From contig VDFB02270651.1 of NCBI GenBank assembly GCA_007258455.2, forward strand, positions 486,387,151 through 486,451,150: a stretch of 64,000 bases of DNA. Reading direction: 5' to 3'. Below are positions 44,930 to 57,004 of the stretch, piece after piece; position 1 is the stretch's first letter, and the number at the start of each line of letters is the position of its first letter. Below the pieces are notes generated by a model. The model searched no databases, was not told where the DNA came from, and saw only the letters and a list, made by a program, of their open reading frames with translations. A program made the position numbers and the translations under genes. Source of the DNA: Sequoia sempervirens (taxonomy: Eukaryota > Streptophyta > Pinopsida > Cupressales > Cupressaceae).

Positions 44930-45740
44930 ATCATAGAAAACCCCATCATCATAAACATCATTTTCATATTAGGACACATATATTTGCATATGAAAATACT
45001 AAAACAAAAACTGCACCCATATAGTATTCATATCTTATCATCATGATATTACCATCTGCATCCTACATTTAATTTCATAACATGTTGCATTATATCCCAT
45101 TTGCATTACATTTCATATAACATCGCATTTCACACTTCGCATTGCATATCATATATATTCATATCCTATTAAGCATCACATTTTGCATTCACATTACACA
45201 TTTTCCATCAAAACATTTTGCATTATCATACAAACATTACATTACATTAATACATTCCATCTCAAATTGCATTAATACATTTCCATAATCAAAACATCCA
45301 TAACCATAAATGCATTACGTCATTATACTTCACGATACTCATAGCATAATCATATAGATCATCATCATATCATCATATAGATCATAGCTTAATCATATAG
45401 ATCATCACCATACCATCATATTCAATAAACATTAGGCCATCAATATTGCATATCATAAAAGCATAAACATTTATAACATAGTCATAGGTACATAATCATA
45501 AACCACATCAAAACCATTGAATCGTCATATAAAATGTGCGCACATCAACAAATATCATAATCATACATGCATAATCATCCATCATATCGCAAATCGATAC
45601 GTGAACATGCATAAACAACCACATAAGCATCCATCACATAGTATGTCATCATAAATGCATAAACACGTCTTAATGCATATCATCAACCGCCACCAAAATC
45701 ATATCATATATATCGCTCAAAATCATGTGTCATAGGTACA
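44930..45740 (+). repeat. Long CAT/ATA-rich low-complexity tract
   Basis: About 800 bp of CATCAT, CATAAACAT and ATCATA words without a fixed period, beyond the end of the antisense PMD gene. Twice as long as in A. Confidence 0.65.
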
Positions 45741-45754
45741 ATGTCACGATGCAT

Positions 45755-45785
45755 AAATAAAATGGAGCTCGCAGGCTCAATAATC
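45755..45785 (-). other. Conserved block beyond the antisense gene of C
   Basis: AATGGAGCTCGCAGGCTCAA, matching 3428-3450 in A; GAGC/GCTC arms remain. Confidence 0.4.
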
Positions 45786-45835
45786 AAGTGTATCAATGTC
45801 TATATAATAACATGAAAAATGCTAAAGACAATCTA

Positions 45836-47850
45836 TCTAGAACTGCCCTCATCTTTAGCCCCTATAGTCATGTGCTCTATGGTGGGAGGTCTATCGTATG
45901 GGGTGGCCCGCCTAGCATCTGATGTCTCACCCTCTGACCTGTTGTGTGACCAATGACTGTGTGCTTTTCCCTGTGATCAGTTGTCTATCATCTCCTCCTT
46001 GTCCTCCTCCTCTGTCACCCCCATCATTCTGTCATCCTCCTTTGTCTCCTCATCCTCCATCTCCTCTGCCCCTCCAATCTATACTTCCCCATTGACCTCT
46101 CACGCCCCTGACTCTGCGCTCTATGAATGTTGGCTGTTGTGGATCTGTAAGTGGAATGGGTCTGTGAATCTGCCACTAGTCATCATACTTTGGTGTGGTG
46201 CCTGCATCTGCATCTCCTCCCCGCCACTCCCAATCCAAGGCCTGTAAGGCATCTGTCTCATGCTCAACCGTGGTGACTACAATCTATGGGCCCCAGGGAT
46301 GCACCTCACGAGATGACCGCCCATACTTTGCTTGACCCACTGGAAATCCATGCCTCTCCCTGAATAGTCAACGGACCCTCTCTAGTAGACATATCTCAAA
46401 AATGTGTTGGCTTTGTACTGTACACCCAATCAGATACTTAGGTTTCCTGCACCAAGGTAAGTGGTCATCCTCATCTACCCACAATGGGCATGTCCTGTAT
46501 GGTCTCTAGATGAAACCCACCAGTGTTTCAATGCCATGCATCCAATAGCCTACATCCCTGACGTGTGTCTAAGTCAAGGCCCCCTAATATAGATAAGAGT
46601 ACGGTGTTATGCCCACCCCCTGTCGAACCATTGGTGGCCAAAATACTGCTATGTGCTCCCATGCCCAAACTGTAAGCAAGGTCACACCATAGCTCAGGAT
46701 CTGCCCCTCCCTGTAAACAATATCATGCAGTTGGAAATATAACATCATCAAAAGACATGGCCCCCACGCATACACTATCCTGTGTCGAATCATCGACCCC
46801 AATATCTCTCCCCAACTGACTAGGAAGCCATGACCCCTGCGATTAGGAATCATCACTCCTACTATCAATGCACACAAGACACAGTCAAACTGGTCATATG
46901 TCTCTGCCAGGATCTCCCACCGGATCTCATATCCCTTGATCTTGATCTCAACATCCTCCTCAGTCTCATAATACTCATACAATGCTTGCAGTCCTTGAGA
47001 CGGGTCATATCGTACACACTCACCATGAATGGGTAATCTCAAGATCCTGTACACATCCTCTAGGGTGACTATTGCCTCCCCTGTAGGCAAATGGAAGTTG
47101 CTCATCTCCGAGTGCCACCGCTTCACTAGTGTCGTCAACATCCCTCTGTTTGCCTTGATCATGGACATATATGTGACATAGAATAACCCAAGCTCTCGTA
47201 GTACACCCCTCTCATCATCGCCCAACTGGTCCCACAATTGGAACACATCTGGCCTCGACTCTCATGTGTAAATGGGAAAAAGACACACCTGAAAACATCA
47301 AGCAACCAATAATGTCAATCTAAAACCCTCATTTAACCTATCGAACCTAAATTGACCTAGTCAAACTTTCCTAGTCTGGGGCATACCTTTAATCAGGCAA
47401 TTGTGTCACACTTTTTATCTAATGTGTCACATAAAATATAACTGGTCTACAACTACAAATGTGTCACAAACCCAACAAATGCATCATTTTTTCCAACGTA
47501 TGCATCGCACTAAGTCGTTTGTGTCATTCCCGATCACATATGCGACTCGAAAATGCACTTGCATCACACAATTTAATGCATCGCACCACAAACATTTCCT
47601 ACCCTATCCCTATGCAGTTGTGTCGCACTAAGACGATGAACTGCTTATCGAATGCGTCAAATGCGATAGCAGATGTGTCGCATGTCATGTAATGCATTTA
47701 TCTACTAAATTATTTCCTAGCCTAAATGCATGCGAAATGAAAAAAAATAAAAGTATAGGTTCATAATACATACCAGGGCGGGACTCCCTTAGGTCGGTGG
47801 AAAGTACGGATCTTGTACGTGCGGTGGGAAGCCTCTGAAACCGGGGACAT
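45836..47850 (-). pseudogene. Antisense spliced PMD gene of element C
   Basis: Exon 1 is 47850-47774 (ATG-TCC-CCG). The intron is 47773-47289, with donor CCCTG|GTATGT and acceptor GTTTTCAG. Exon 2 starts at 47288. It reads LFPIYT-stop-ESRP, then an open 220-codon stretch (47246-46584): GLFYVTYMSMI, LTTLVKRWHSEMSNFHLPTG, EDVYRILRLPIHGE, SWGEILGSMIRHRIVYAWGP and LLTVWAWEHIAVFWPP. This is the plant mobile domain from end to end. Exon 1 is off by one base relative to exon 2, and TGA in exon 2 probably comes from CGA. The Gly/Arg/Asp-rich tail (46080-45985) is much shorter than in A. The gene is convergent to gag-pol. Confidence 0.8.
47395..47700 (-). repeat. Motif array in the antisense intron of C
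   Basis: AATGTGTCACA, ATGCATCGCA, TTGTGTCGCA and AATGCGTCAAATGCG recur about every 20-30 bp, about 14 times, inside the intron 47289-47773. Same type as 6045-6430 in A. Confidence 0.6.
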
Positions 47851-48220
47851 CTTCCCTGCCTAATCACTCTAAGCTCTCAAGATTTCTAAATTGGGAATGT
47901 GAAAATGACCCTTTTTCAAATTCACATTACCATTTATAGGTCCAAAATTAGGGGTTTTTACTTGCCTTCTAGACGCACCCTTTGACACCTTGGACCTCGA
48001 ATTTGACCTTGTCTTTGACCTCGATCATCAATTATGTCTTCACCGTTGCAATCCTGGTCATCCTTTTGTCTTATTGGGACAATTTTCCAAATTTTTGAAA
48101 TTATTTGAAAATTTGTCAAATTTTCCCAAGGGGGCATACCTGTACCCTGCTATCACTCAGGCATCCTGGAGCATCTCTTGACTAAATTTCTTTGACACAG
48201 CGTGATAAACTACATTATGT

Positions 48221-48235
48221 CAAAGAGGGGCAAAA
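48221..48235 (+). other. Polypurine tract of element C
   Basis: CAAAGAGGGGCAAAA, directly before the 3' LTR. Confidence 0.88.
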
Positions 48236-49303
48236 TGTAGACACTAAAAAATATCCTAAGTCTACAAGCACCATTTTTCTTGGTCATCATCCTTCGATAA
48301 TTGAATAATTTTAATTATTCAATTATGTTTGATCATATTCTTATATTAATTCACCTTCACACCTCTATCCTAATCGATTAAATAAATTAATCGCGTCACT
48401 AATTTCCCCCTCTTCTTCAATAGTTAAATAAATTATATTATTTATTTAATTATTCCTTTATCACCTTTCATCTATAGTTAAATAATTACCATTAATTATT
48501 TATCTATTCATGGTCTTTTAATTCTTCTATAGTTAAATAATTATCAAAATTATTTAACTATCCTTTGTCATCTTCCCCTATTAAGTAATTAATCTAAATT
48601 AATTATTTAATGTCTAAATTCAATCTCCCAATTTAATTAAATTGATAAATTTAATTAAATGCTCCTCTTTTCATTTTTTCCAAATAAATAATTTGAATAA
48701 ATTATTTATTTGCCACTTGTCCCCCTTCCTCCATTTTCCTCCATTTTCGAATAAATAATTTTAAATTAACCCCTGTCATACCCTTCATTGTTGTCATAAC
48801 CATCAGGTGTCATAGCCGTCAAGCGTCATACCTGTCATGATTCCTCCAAGAATAGCATATTCTTGGTGCATCAATCCTAAACTATTGATCTTGGAATCCT
48901 TCTAGATAATTAATCTCAACTATCCATTTTGTAACCTCTCATGCATCCTCCACCATTGATCTTGGAATCCTTCTAGAGGATTAATCTCAGTCGTCCATTT
49001 GAAAGTTTGTCTATAAAAGCAACCTTCCTCCTCCATTTTGACCTTAACAACTAATCTTCTCCAACTTTCTTGCTTACTATTTGCTTGTTTTGCACAAGTA
49101 TTCCAACAAATCTGAGGGCAAAGTTGCATAAGAAGAAGGAGAGAAAGAGAAGTGAATCAACCATAATGAGGAGTAATTTATTTCATGCTTTGCATTTCTA
49201 GTTCTCTCTATTATTTTGTATTCTCTTGTTGATAAGGTCTTATTAGTCTAGAGGTGTTAGTTGTCACTATTCTAGGCTAGAAATTAAGAAACCCCATCTC
49301 ACA
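48236..49303 (+). mobile_element. 3' LTR of element C
   Basis: TGTAGACAC to CTCACA. The palindrome ladder is kept, but the second palindrome is gone, leaving one ATTAATT where the 5' LTR has two flanking the hairpin. The last one is partly deleted. TATA box at 49012-49019. Confidence 0.92.
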
Positions 49304-49680
49304 CTTTGATTGATCTTTTTGATCTTAACCCTTTATTTCTCATTTGTTGTCCTATAAATAGAACACTATTTGGAGACAAATGGATCCATCTTTTTCAGAG
49401 CAAACTCATGTTGTTGAAATAACTTATACTTTACTCACATTTAGCATATTTTAGTTCATTTTTAGTTGCATAATAGCTTAAAACATCCATTAATGGCTTC
49501 CATGCATTCATCTTAGCTTGTTTATAAATTAGGGTTTCCATCTTTTAGCTTAGAATCCACTTAGATTAGCTTAGATTTTGCATATTTAGACCCTTTTTAG
49601 CATAAAATTATGTTAATTTAGCTTGCATCATGTTCAATTTAGCATAAATCATGTTTTCATCCATTTATCACAATAGTTTC
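49304..49680 (+). mobile_element. 3' LTR of element D, downstream part
   Basis: Continuation of the D LTR after C, beginning with C's right target copy CTTTG. It has TATAAATAG (49353-49361) and then repeated TTAGCAT/TTAGCTT words. Its end is not fixed because no intact partner LTR is visible; 49680 is an estimate. Confidence 0.55.
49353..49361 (+). promoter_or_regulatory. TATA box of the D LTR
   Basis: TATAAATAG, followed by a typical leader. Element C separates it from the upstream LTR sequence by about 20 kb. Confidence 0.55.
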
Positions 49681-51624
49681 ATCAATTCTCTTCAATAGAA
49701 TCGATTGAAACAAGCTCGTTGATCACAGGATTAGGAAAGGGTCATCGTTTCACATCAACACGACACCAATCCCCCAATAAAATAAGTTTCAATGGATTAG
49801 AATAGGTATTTCAAAAGCTTTTGTAGTTTAACATGTTAAGTTTTATTGGCTTCCACTTCAATTTACATTGAAAGATTTTATTGGGACTGAGGTTTAGCGG
49901 CTAAATCGCACTTCGATTCCTCATGGATCAAGTGTGGTTAACCCATACTAATTCATCGATCATAGTTCCCTTGTTGCTTGAGAGTGTAGTTCATTGATGA
50001 CGACTCTATTTTCCAATAGATAAATTACTGATTAGCCGATAGGCTATATCTATTGTGGGCACAACCCACCGGATTTCAGTATTGTCTCATGCCTAAACTA
50101 AATTTTCTAGATCGAGAAAAATATTTGGGAGATTGGTTTCGCCACTTCATCCGACAAGTTGTCTCATGCGAAAAAAACTTTATTTTCAAGGAGCCAAGAC
50201 ATTCCTCGCCTGATGCCTGAAAACAATATTTAATTTGAAACCAATATATTTCTGTCCAAAGGTTGCAAACATCCTGTTTTAAGTCCTGACATCTCCTACA
50301 ATGATCTGCACTACGTGTCAAGTAAAATCAAATCAAATATTTATCTTTGATTAAAAGAATCATATCGTATCAAATATACCTTTAAATTTCCAGTTGCTAT
50401 CCACCGCCATTGGACAATATAAAAAAGCTTTTAAGCAGAGGAAATTATATGCATTCTACAAGATGTAGATGAAGAGCAAATTATTGCAGAAGAGATTGTG
50501 TGCAATGTGAGGAAGAGATCATGTCTCATTGCTCTAATCGGAATGAAGAACAACAAAGATTAAGGCTTGATCTTTAGAGGATGAAAATAGAACCTTGCTT
50601 AGTCCTTTAGATAGAAAGCAACACATTTTAGCTGTGCCTACCACTTCAAATTTAAAAATATATTAAACTATTGAATCTCTTTTGTTTGTATGCCATCAAT
50701 CTTTTGGTGAAAGATCAATGTTTCCTTCAACTTAAAAAAAGAATTATTGTGCAATGTTTATTGTCTATTTCTACCATGTTCAAGTTCCTTTGTATTGTGG
50801 TATTTTTTATTGATCTTTTTGTAGACAGGATGCAATATTTACCATTCTGTATTATAGGCACAAATTTTTTCTATATATCTGAAAAAAACATTTTGTGCAA
50901 GAAAATTTCAAAGCAGTTTACAATTTGTCATTGTTTGGAAGATTACTATTCCGTTGAAAAGGCAAGAAATGAAATATTAATTTAATACTCTAAAAAACAT
51001 TGAGAGCAGTTTATAACTTATTATAAATTAAAATAAAATAACCTTTGCAATTTTCTGACCACTTCAAGGATTGCTCTTTTGGTGTTGTTTTACAGCCTGT
51101 AGTTGCATCTTAAAGCCTGTCTCATGGGCTTTGTTATTGTTGTTTTCTCACAGCTATGTATATGTAATTTATAACTGCTTGTTTAAGCTTTTTCTTCAAT
51201 AAATAAAAAAATGGATTACTTGTTTATTGTGAATAGAAGGCGATTTAGTTTTCATTAATTGTCAATAGATTTTGCTAACAACAATACCAAAAATTTCTTG
51301 AACTATTATTGAGCAATGCACATCTGTTCAATATTTATTTCATCATCCACCCACTCATCAGTGTCCTGTGCAACATTTAATTCATTTCCCCACGTATTGC
51401 TTCAACAAAAGGTAGTTGATCAGATTGAAACTGGAGATCAACAGTGCAATTAATATGTTTTGCTCCAACTGTTCCACAGTAAAAAAATCCTCTATAAATA
51501 TGCCTCTTTATTTACCTAAAATTACTTTCAAATATACCACAGGTTGTAAGCCAAGTTCATATTTACCACAGATTCAAATTTGTTAGCTTTTTTTTTGTGT
51601 TGTGGAATACTACCGCTAAATATC
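49681..51624. other. AT-rich DNA without recognised content
   Basis: No domain, splice-bounded exon or repeat end was recognised. Codon-like open stretches here are short and lack homology. Confidence 0.4.
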
Positions 51625-51985
51625 AGGTACCCTTTCTTAATCTTTCAAATTTGGTTGATTTTAACAGTCATTTTTGTATTTCTTGAAATATTTTGCAAGT
51701 TGGATTGATTGGTATTTTTTGAAATGTTCTATAGGTTGGATTGGTTGAGAACCTAATTTTTCTTCTGAACATCTTACACAATCACACCCGGTATTCAAAT
51801 ATTTTGTAGGTACCCTTTCTCAATCTTTCAAATTTGGTTGATTTTAACAGTCATTGATTGAAATTTCTTGAAATATTTTGTAGGTTGAATTGATTGATAT
51901 TTCTTGAAATACTCTGTAGGTTGGATTGATTGAGAACTTGATTTTTCTTTTGAACATCTTACACAATCACACCTGCAAAGGTCAA
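51625..51985. repeat. Two-copy tandem duplication, period 183 bp
   Basis: AGGTACCCTTTCTTAATCTT at 51625 recurs at 51808. Each copy also contains shorter TAGGTTGGATTGATTGA repeats. Confidence 0.85.
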
Positions 51986-52729
51986 AATTTAAGCAATCAT
52001 CTGGAGTACAATTTAACAGTAACCCACAGAGTCATCCATGTTATTGTTTAGTATCCAGTTGGATTACTCCATAGTTTTGGACAATCCTTTATTACCACTC
52101 GTAACCTCCTATGATATTTCCCAAGATAAAAAGATAGAATACATGTTTTGCTTTAATATTTTTTTTGCTAATTAAGAAATCCAGGGCTACGAAATAGGCA
52201 ATGGAGCCCTTCACTTTATTTCCTAGAAATACTTTAATAGGTAAACAAAAAACCAATGCCAGGATTGTTTTATATGAGCAAAGATAACGTAATTATATAA
52301 ACTAGAGATTTATAGGAGGCAAACAATTAATTAGCATCTATTTTCTTAATCTATTGAGATTTTCATTTTGAGAAAATTGACAAGAATAGCCACTAAAATT
52401 ATTCCAGTCCATTATATGTTGTGTTCAAATAATTTTTTTATTCATTTTTTTTCATTCATAGATCTAAAATGTAGGGAGTGAAAATCATGAATAATATGAA
52501 CTTAAAAAAATTACCATCTCAAATTCATATCAGAATATATAAAGCATAGCCCACAAACCCAATATATCTTTCAACAATGCTCTGCTTTCATGGAAATTTC
52601 TCACTCAAATTTGCACCTTGAGGACGATATCTTTTTGATCTTCCAAATTCACCATGCATTTTGTTAATTCATTCTAAGCTTAAATAACCTAAAAGTCAAA
52701 ACAGGGATAGAATAATGTATATTAGTCCT

Positions 52730-52945
52730 ATAAGTATACTCTATGTGATCAAGGGGAGGCCTAAGGTTGAAAAATATATGATGCTTTACTGTCTGTGAGT
52801 ATAAACTATTAGTATAAACTGTTAAAATTCCAAACCCATAAGTATATTCTATGTGATCAAGGCGAAGTCAAGGCTGAAAAATATATGATGCTTTACTGTT
52901 GTGAGTATAAACTGTTAAAATTCCAAACAATGAGATGAGATTGGC
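52730..52945. repeat. Two-copy tandem duplication, period 108 bp
   Basis: ATAAGTATACTCTATGTGAT at 52730 recurs at 52838 with few changes. Confidence 0.85.
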
Positions 52946-53483
52946 TCCTAAGAAAAAAGGTACAGTAGAGATGTATAGAACCTAGGAATTTGATTATAAG
53001 AGAGCTTAGACATTTGATGGAATACATGGATGATATAAATGGTTTTCTTGAACCATAGATCTTATAGGATCTCCTATAGGCTATAGATATTTATAAAATA
53101 AATGAAAATCTCATTGAGAAAAAAAATGTAAAATAAAGAAGAAAGGTAATAGGTGTGTTAGTTTATTGCACACTGACAATTACTGTGAGAGGAAGAAAAC
53201 TTATAAGGTACTATACACACTTAAAGAATTGTCCATCAAGAAGAAGGATTTTGGGTTGCATGCACCTGAGTATGTGTTACCTCATCCTATCTGATCCTAA
53301 CATACTAGTTGGGTGCTTTATAGGTGCCCCTACCTTATTTATATGTGAATGTTGTTCTAAATGTTACAAGCTTGAATAAAATTGTCACATATCCCTTATT
53401 GAGTACTTTGTTCTAATCCTCACTTCTATTTTTAAGAAGAAAGATAACACAAAAAATTGTTAGGTAAGCTGCAAGAAGCTTAC

Positions 53484-53751
53484 CTTGCAAATGTTGTCGA
53501 ATGAAGACCACCAACAAAAGCAAGAAAAATGGAAAAATCTGCTCAATATATCTAGAAATTTGTTGAATATCATATCTTTGATATGCAGTATCCCTTCTAT
53601 TTCCATTTGTATTATTATTATTTTCACTAGCATATGTCTCTGCATTGTTAGGCACAAAATTTATTGTCAGCGGTGTAACTAAAGAGGACGAGCCAACACT
53701 ACCTCCACTAATATCAACATTTGTTGTGCTCTTCAAAGGTACTGAAGGAGC
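53484..53751 (-). pseudogene. Possible single exon of an RNFT-like RING/membrane protein
   Basis: An 89-codon open stretch bounded by a good acceptor (TTGTATACAG at 53752) and donor (TTGCAAG|GTAAGC at 53484/53483). It encodes a Ser/Asn-rich N-part ([10 protein letters not shown] start) and then [19 protein letters not shown], one hydrophobic helix followed by HLQ. This pattern reminds me of RING finger and transmembrane (RNFT) proteins, ER-membrane ubiquitin ligases, just before their membrane region. No other exon and no RING Cys/His pattern was found nearby, so it may be a lone exon copy or part of a gene with very long introns. Listed as a pseudogene for lack of the rest. The assignment is from memory of the family. 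Confidence 0.4.
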
Positions 53752-54774
53752 CTGTATACAATTATTATTACTGCCATTAACTGTCTCTATGAATGTTGTT
53801 TATGTCGTCTAACTACAAATATGTTATTTCTTGCTCCTCTTGTGAATGTTGTCTTTTACACATCAAGTGCTACTTCAACTATTCATAATGATCAAAAAAT
53901 AGAACGCAAGATTTTTGTGGGTTCTAGACAAAATATTGCAAGGCATGAGAACGAGGAATAATAACCAACATGGTCCATACTGTTGAGCCAAATGTGGGAT
54001 TCATGCACTTGAAAGGTTTCTCCTCCCTGTGGGTCCTAATAATAACTATGATGTGGAATAGAAAATTTATAATCTTCATAATAAAGGTCAAGAAAACAAC
54101 ACGTGTACCTTTCTCAAATGTACAACTATAGTCGCATCTGCAAGTGGAGAGAAATAGAAGCAGGGAAACAGACACTCACCAAAATCCCCCTACCTTTATC
54201 TTCCTCCCCTTTGAAATATATTTGTACCTTGTCATTACCAAATAGGGAAATAGATGGGTGAGTGACCTTAATAGCTTTTTCAAAAAAATGTGAGCCGTCA
54301 TAACTCATATCTCTTTCATCATTTATAATTATCTATTCTATTACTAATATATTTATAATTTAGTACTAATAATTTATAATTTAATACTTTTAGAAACTAA
54401 ACTAACAAATGGATTAATAAGATAAATATTTTATTTGCCCCAAAATTTGGCTTGCTCACTGGCAAAGCTCTACAATATTTGGGTTCTAGATCTGCCTAAT
54501 AATTTCCCTATGGGCATTAGAGCTCTTTAAGAGAATTACAAAATGTCTATTTGTGACATTAGTAAATTGTGAATAAGTTTATCAGTTTGAGTGATTTAAT
54601 ATTAGGTGATGAAATAGATCAAGCAAAAATAGATGTAGCCTTAAGTTAATAGTAATTAAGATAATCTCTTACACATTGATTTTATTAAAGGTTGTTATTA
54701 GGTAGGATATTATTTTATATATTTATTTATTTCATTTTACAGTTTAATTATAAAGTACATATTATTTTTTATTG

Positions 54775-54779
<5 letters not shown>

Positions 54780-54822
<43 letters not shown>
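54780..54822. repeat. (TA)n microsatellite
   Basis: About 21 uninterrupted TA units. Confidence 0.97.
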
Positions 54823-54825
<3 letters not shown>

Positions 54826-55107
54826 AGACAATTTATTATAAAGTATATATATCTATATTGTTAAATTAATTAATGGTGATTTTTTTATATTAAGCTAATT
54901 TAAATTATTTTTATTAAATTTAATTTGTATTTACTCTTGTATTTTTCAAAAGGAAGGGATTGGACTAAATTTACTTATTAGTTTTTTAAGCAAATTTTAT
55001 TTCCTCAAAATTTAGTTGATTATTACTTTTACATATGAATGTTTTAAATTATACTACTAATTTAAATTTGATATATGAATTTATTTTACTTATTATAGAG
55101 GGAAAAA

Positions 55108-55425
55108 ATGAATTCAAACAAATATTGTACTTTCTTTTTACCATTTGTACTTTATTTTAGTGTTTGCAATATATTATTGTTTAATGTTCCGATTATTTCA
55201 AGCACTAATTCTAAAGCAACTATAAAAACCCCTCTAAAAACTACCTCATCACCACATAGAAATTTTGCACAGAATGTTTTAACAAGTTGTCATGAGATCC
55301 TTGAACAAGCAAGGGAAACAAGCTTAGATGCATGTCTTGTGCAAGGGTTTGAGATTCAAGTTATGCAGGAAACTATAAATCAATTTCACATAGCATGTGG
55401 TCACAACTTGGCCTCTTTTTTATAA
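55108..55425 (+). CDS. Unrecognised 105-codon open frame with hydrophobic N-terminus
   Basis: Starts at AAAAAATGAATTC. About 30 residues are hydrophobic (FFLPFVLYFSVCNILLF) and signal-peptide-like, followed by a Ser/Thr/Lys stretch and a helical part with three Cys (SCHEILEQ, DACLVQG, HIACGH). No family is recognised. It could be a small secreted protein or a chance frame in AT-rich DNA; upstream AT content gives no clear promoter. Confidence 0.2.
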   Translation: MNSNKYCTFFLPFVLYFSVCNILLFNVPIISSTNSKATIKTPLKTTSSPHRNFAQNVLTSCHEILEQARETSLDACLVQGFEIQVMQETINQFHIACGHNLASFL

Positions 55426-55653
55426 TCTCTTACGAGAGTTGAGCTATGATGAATATTATGAGTTGTGCATTCCATAACATTTTGAATGATATATAGTTTG
55501 GGATTTCTCTCATGGCCTTTAATGCATACAAATAGTTATAGCTACACATTTTGTAATAAATAAGTACAATACCACAACTTTATGTACCATCCGAGAAGTC
55601 AACTTTTTTTTGCAATTCTTGACAAGATTAGAGCTAGAATGAACATTATGGAG

Positions 55654-55925
55654 TCATGGAATTCCTCTTCTATCAAACGTACCTTTCATATGTTAATATA
55701 AATTTTATATTTGTATTTCTTATCATATATTCCTTTCATTGTAATTGTTACAAATAATTTCTTAAACTATTTCAGAACCTGATTTAGCATTACAATCATG
55801 GAATTATTCTTGTATCAAATGTACCTTTCATTTGTTAATATATAAATTTTATTTGTATTGCTTATCATGTATTCCTTTCATTGTAATTGTACAAATACTT
55901 TCTTACACTATTTTCAAAGCTATTT
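55654..55925. repeat. Two-copy tandem duplication, period 142 bp
   Basis: TCATGGAATT at 55654 and 55796; the copies share ACCTTTCAT and TATTCCTTTCATTGTAATTG. Confidence 0.8.
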
Positions 55926-56161
55926 TAGTCACCTTATGTTTAATGATTGGAATGCAATTTATAAATTTACTTTTGCATTTTATTTTATGGTATTACTGAT
56001 ATTTTCAACAAATATTCTACTTTTCTATTCAAGTATTGCATCTAAATTATACATTGTAATATCTTTTCTTCTCTCTTGTATCTCATAAAATCAACTCACT
56101 TTCAACAATAATTTGATCAAGTCTCTTTCAACAATAATTTTGAGTAGAAACTCTTAAAAAA

Positions 56162-56733
56162 AAAATCGTATTGCAATAAACACAAAAACCAAATCAATCA
56201 TTGATGCTCACGATGACCATCTTGGAAAATAACTCTTATTATGCAAAGGCCAATGAATCATGCTAATAACAAACTTATGGACTCAAGAAGGATTTATAAT
56301 TGGATCCCTTGTGGAGGCTATTGATATTCTTTACAATATTGGCTCTAAACCACTAGATATTCCAATGTATGTTGTAGTAAGGATCGATAAATATAGTGGG
56401 CCACCATGGAACCAAAATGATCGAAAGGCTATACTTATAATACCTATATCACTAGGTAATCATAGGAAAATACCATTATCCATGGCATGGTATATTACTA
56501 TACATAAATCTCAAGGCCTGACACTACAAAGAAAAACAATGGATATTGGTAAAATAGAAAGACGAGGACTAACATTTACAACTATATCAAGAGTGAAATC
56601 ATTAAATGTCCCTCGTATTCAACCAATGTTCTCTTTTCAGTGGTACTCTAGAATGCAAAACAATCCATACACAATTATTAGAAAAAAAAAAAAAGAGGAA
56701 GGTCACTTACTATTACTCACTATGAAAAATTGA
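56162..56733 (+). pseudogene. C-terminal part of a Helitron/PIF1 helicase
   Basis: An SF1 helicase end, which in Helitrons unwinds DNA during rolling-circle movement. An upstream stretch with stops (RIAINTKTKSI, LLLCKG) leads into ITNLWTQEGFIIGS and YVVVRIDKYSGPPW. Helicase motif V follows in AWYITIHKSQGLTL (about 56488-56529), motif VI in GLTFTTISRVKSL (about 56566-56606), then IQPMFSFQWYSRM. The Rep nuclease domain and helicase motifs I-IV are absent. The open frame ends at 56731-56733. Close spacing to a Helitron-like 3' end (57462) supports a Helitron rather than a cellular PIF1. Confidence 0.8.
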
Positions 56734-57004
56734 GGTATACACTTGTCAATCCAATCACTTTCACATTAAATTTAAAATTAATTTTTCACTACCCAGTTTA
56801 TATTGTATGTGTTGAAAAAAAATTTCCTCTTGATTGAGATTGGAAACAAAGAGATTTATCCTCATCCAAATTATGTTTTCTTTAATTAATTTAGATTACA
56901 TAACTTTTTGTTGTTAATGTTATATATCTTTCTATTGAACTAGGCTAACAAAATTTGTAGAATCTTAGTCCAATAGAAGTTGCAATGGCTCCAAATAAGA
57001 CATC

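Larger units (their letters stand above)
28742..49303 (+). mobile_element. Tat-type Ty3/gypsy retrotransposon C, LTR to LTR
   Basis: 20,562 bp bounded by LTRs of 1,121 and 1,068 bp that begin TGTAGACAC and end CTCACA. Flanking 5-bp target copies are CGTTG (28737-28741) and CTTTG (49304-49308), one mismatch. Order: 5' LTR, leader, gag, protease, G-patch, RT, RNase H, aRH, integrase, structured 3' region, antisense PMD gene, polypurine tract, 3' LTR. Two solo LTRs are nested inside (38191-39533, 42179-43481). About a dozen differences in the last ~160 bp of the LTRs show that the insertion is old. All genes carry stops. Confidence 0.92.

Noticed and set aside
49920..50330. Further exons of the RNFT-like gene
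   Set aside because: No RING pattern, membrane helices or matching splice sites were found.
53155..53379. Plus-strand Cys-rich open frame as a zinc-finger gene
   Set aside because: Cys spacing fits no known finger, no splice context, and it is short.
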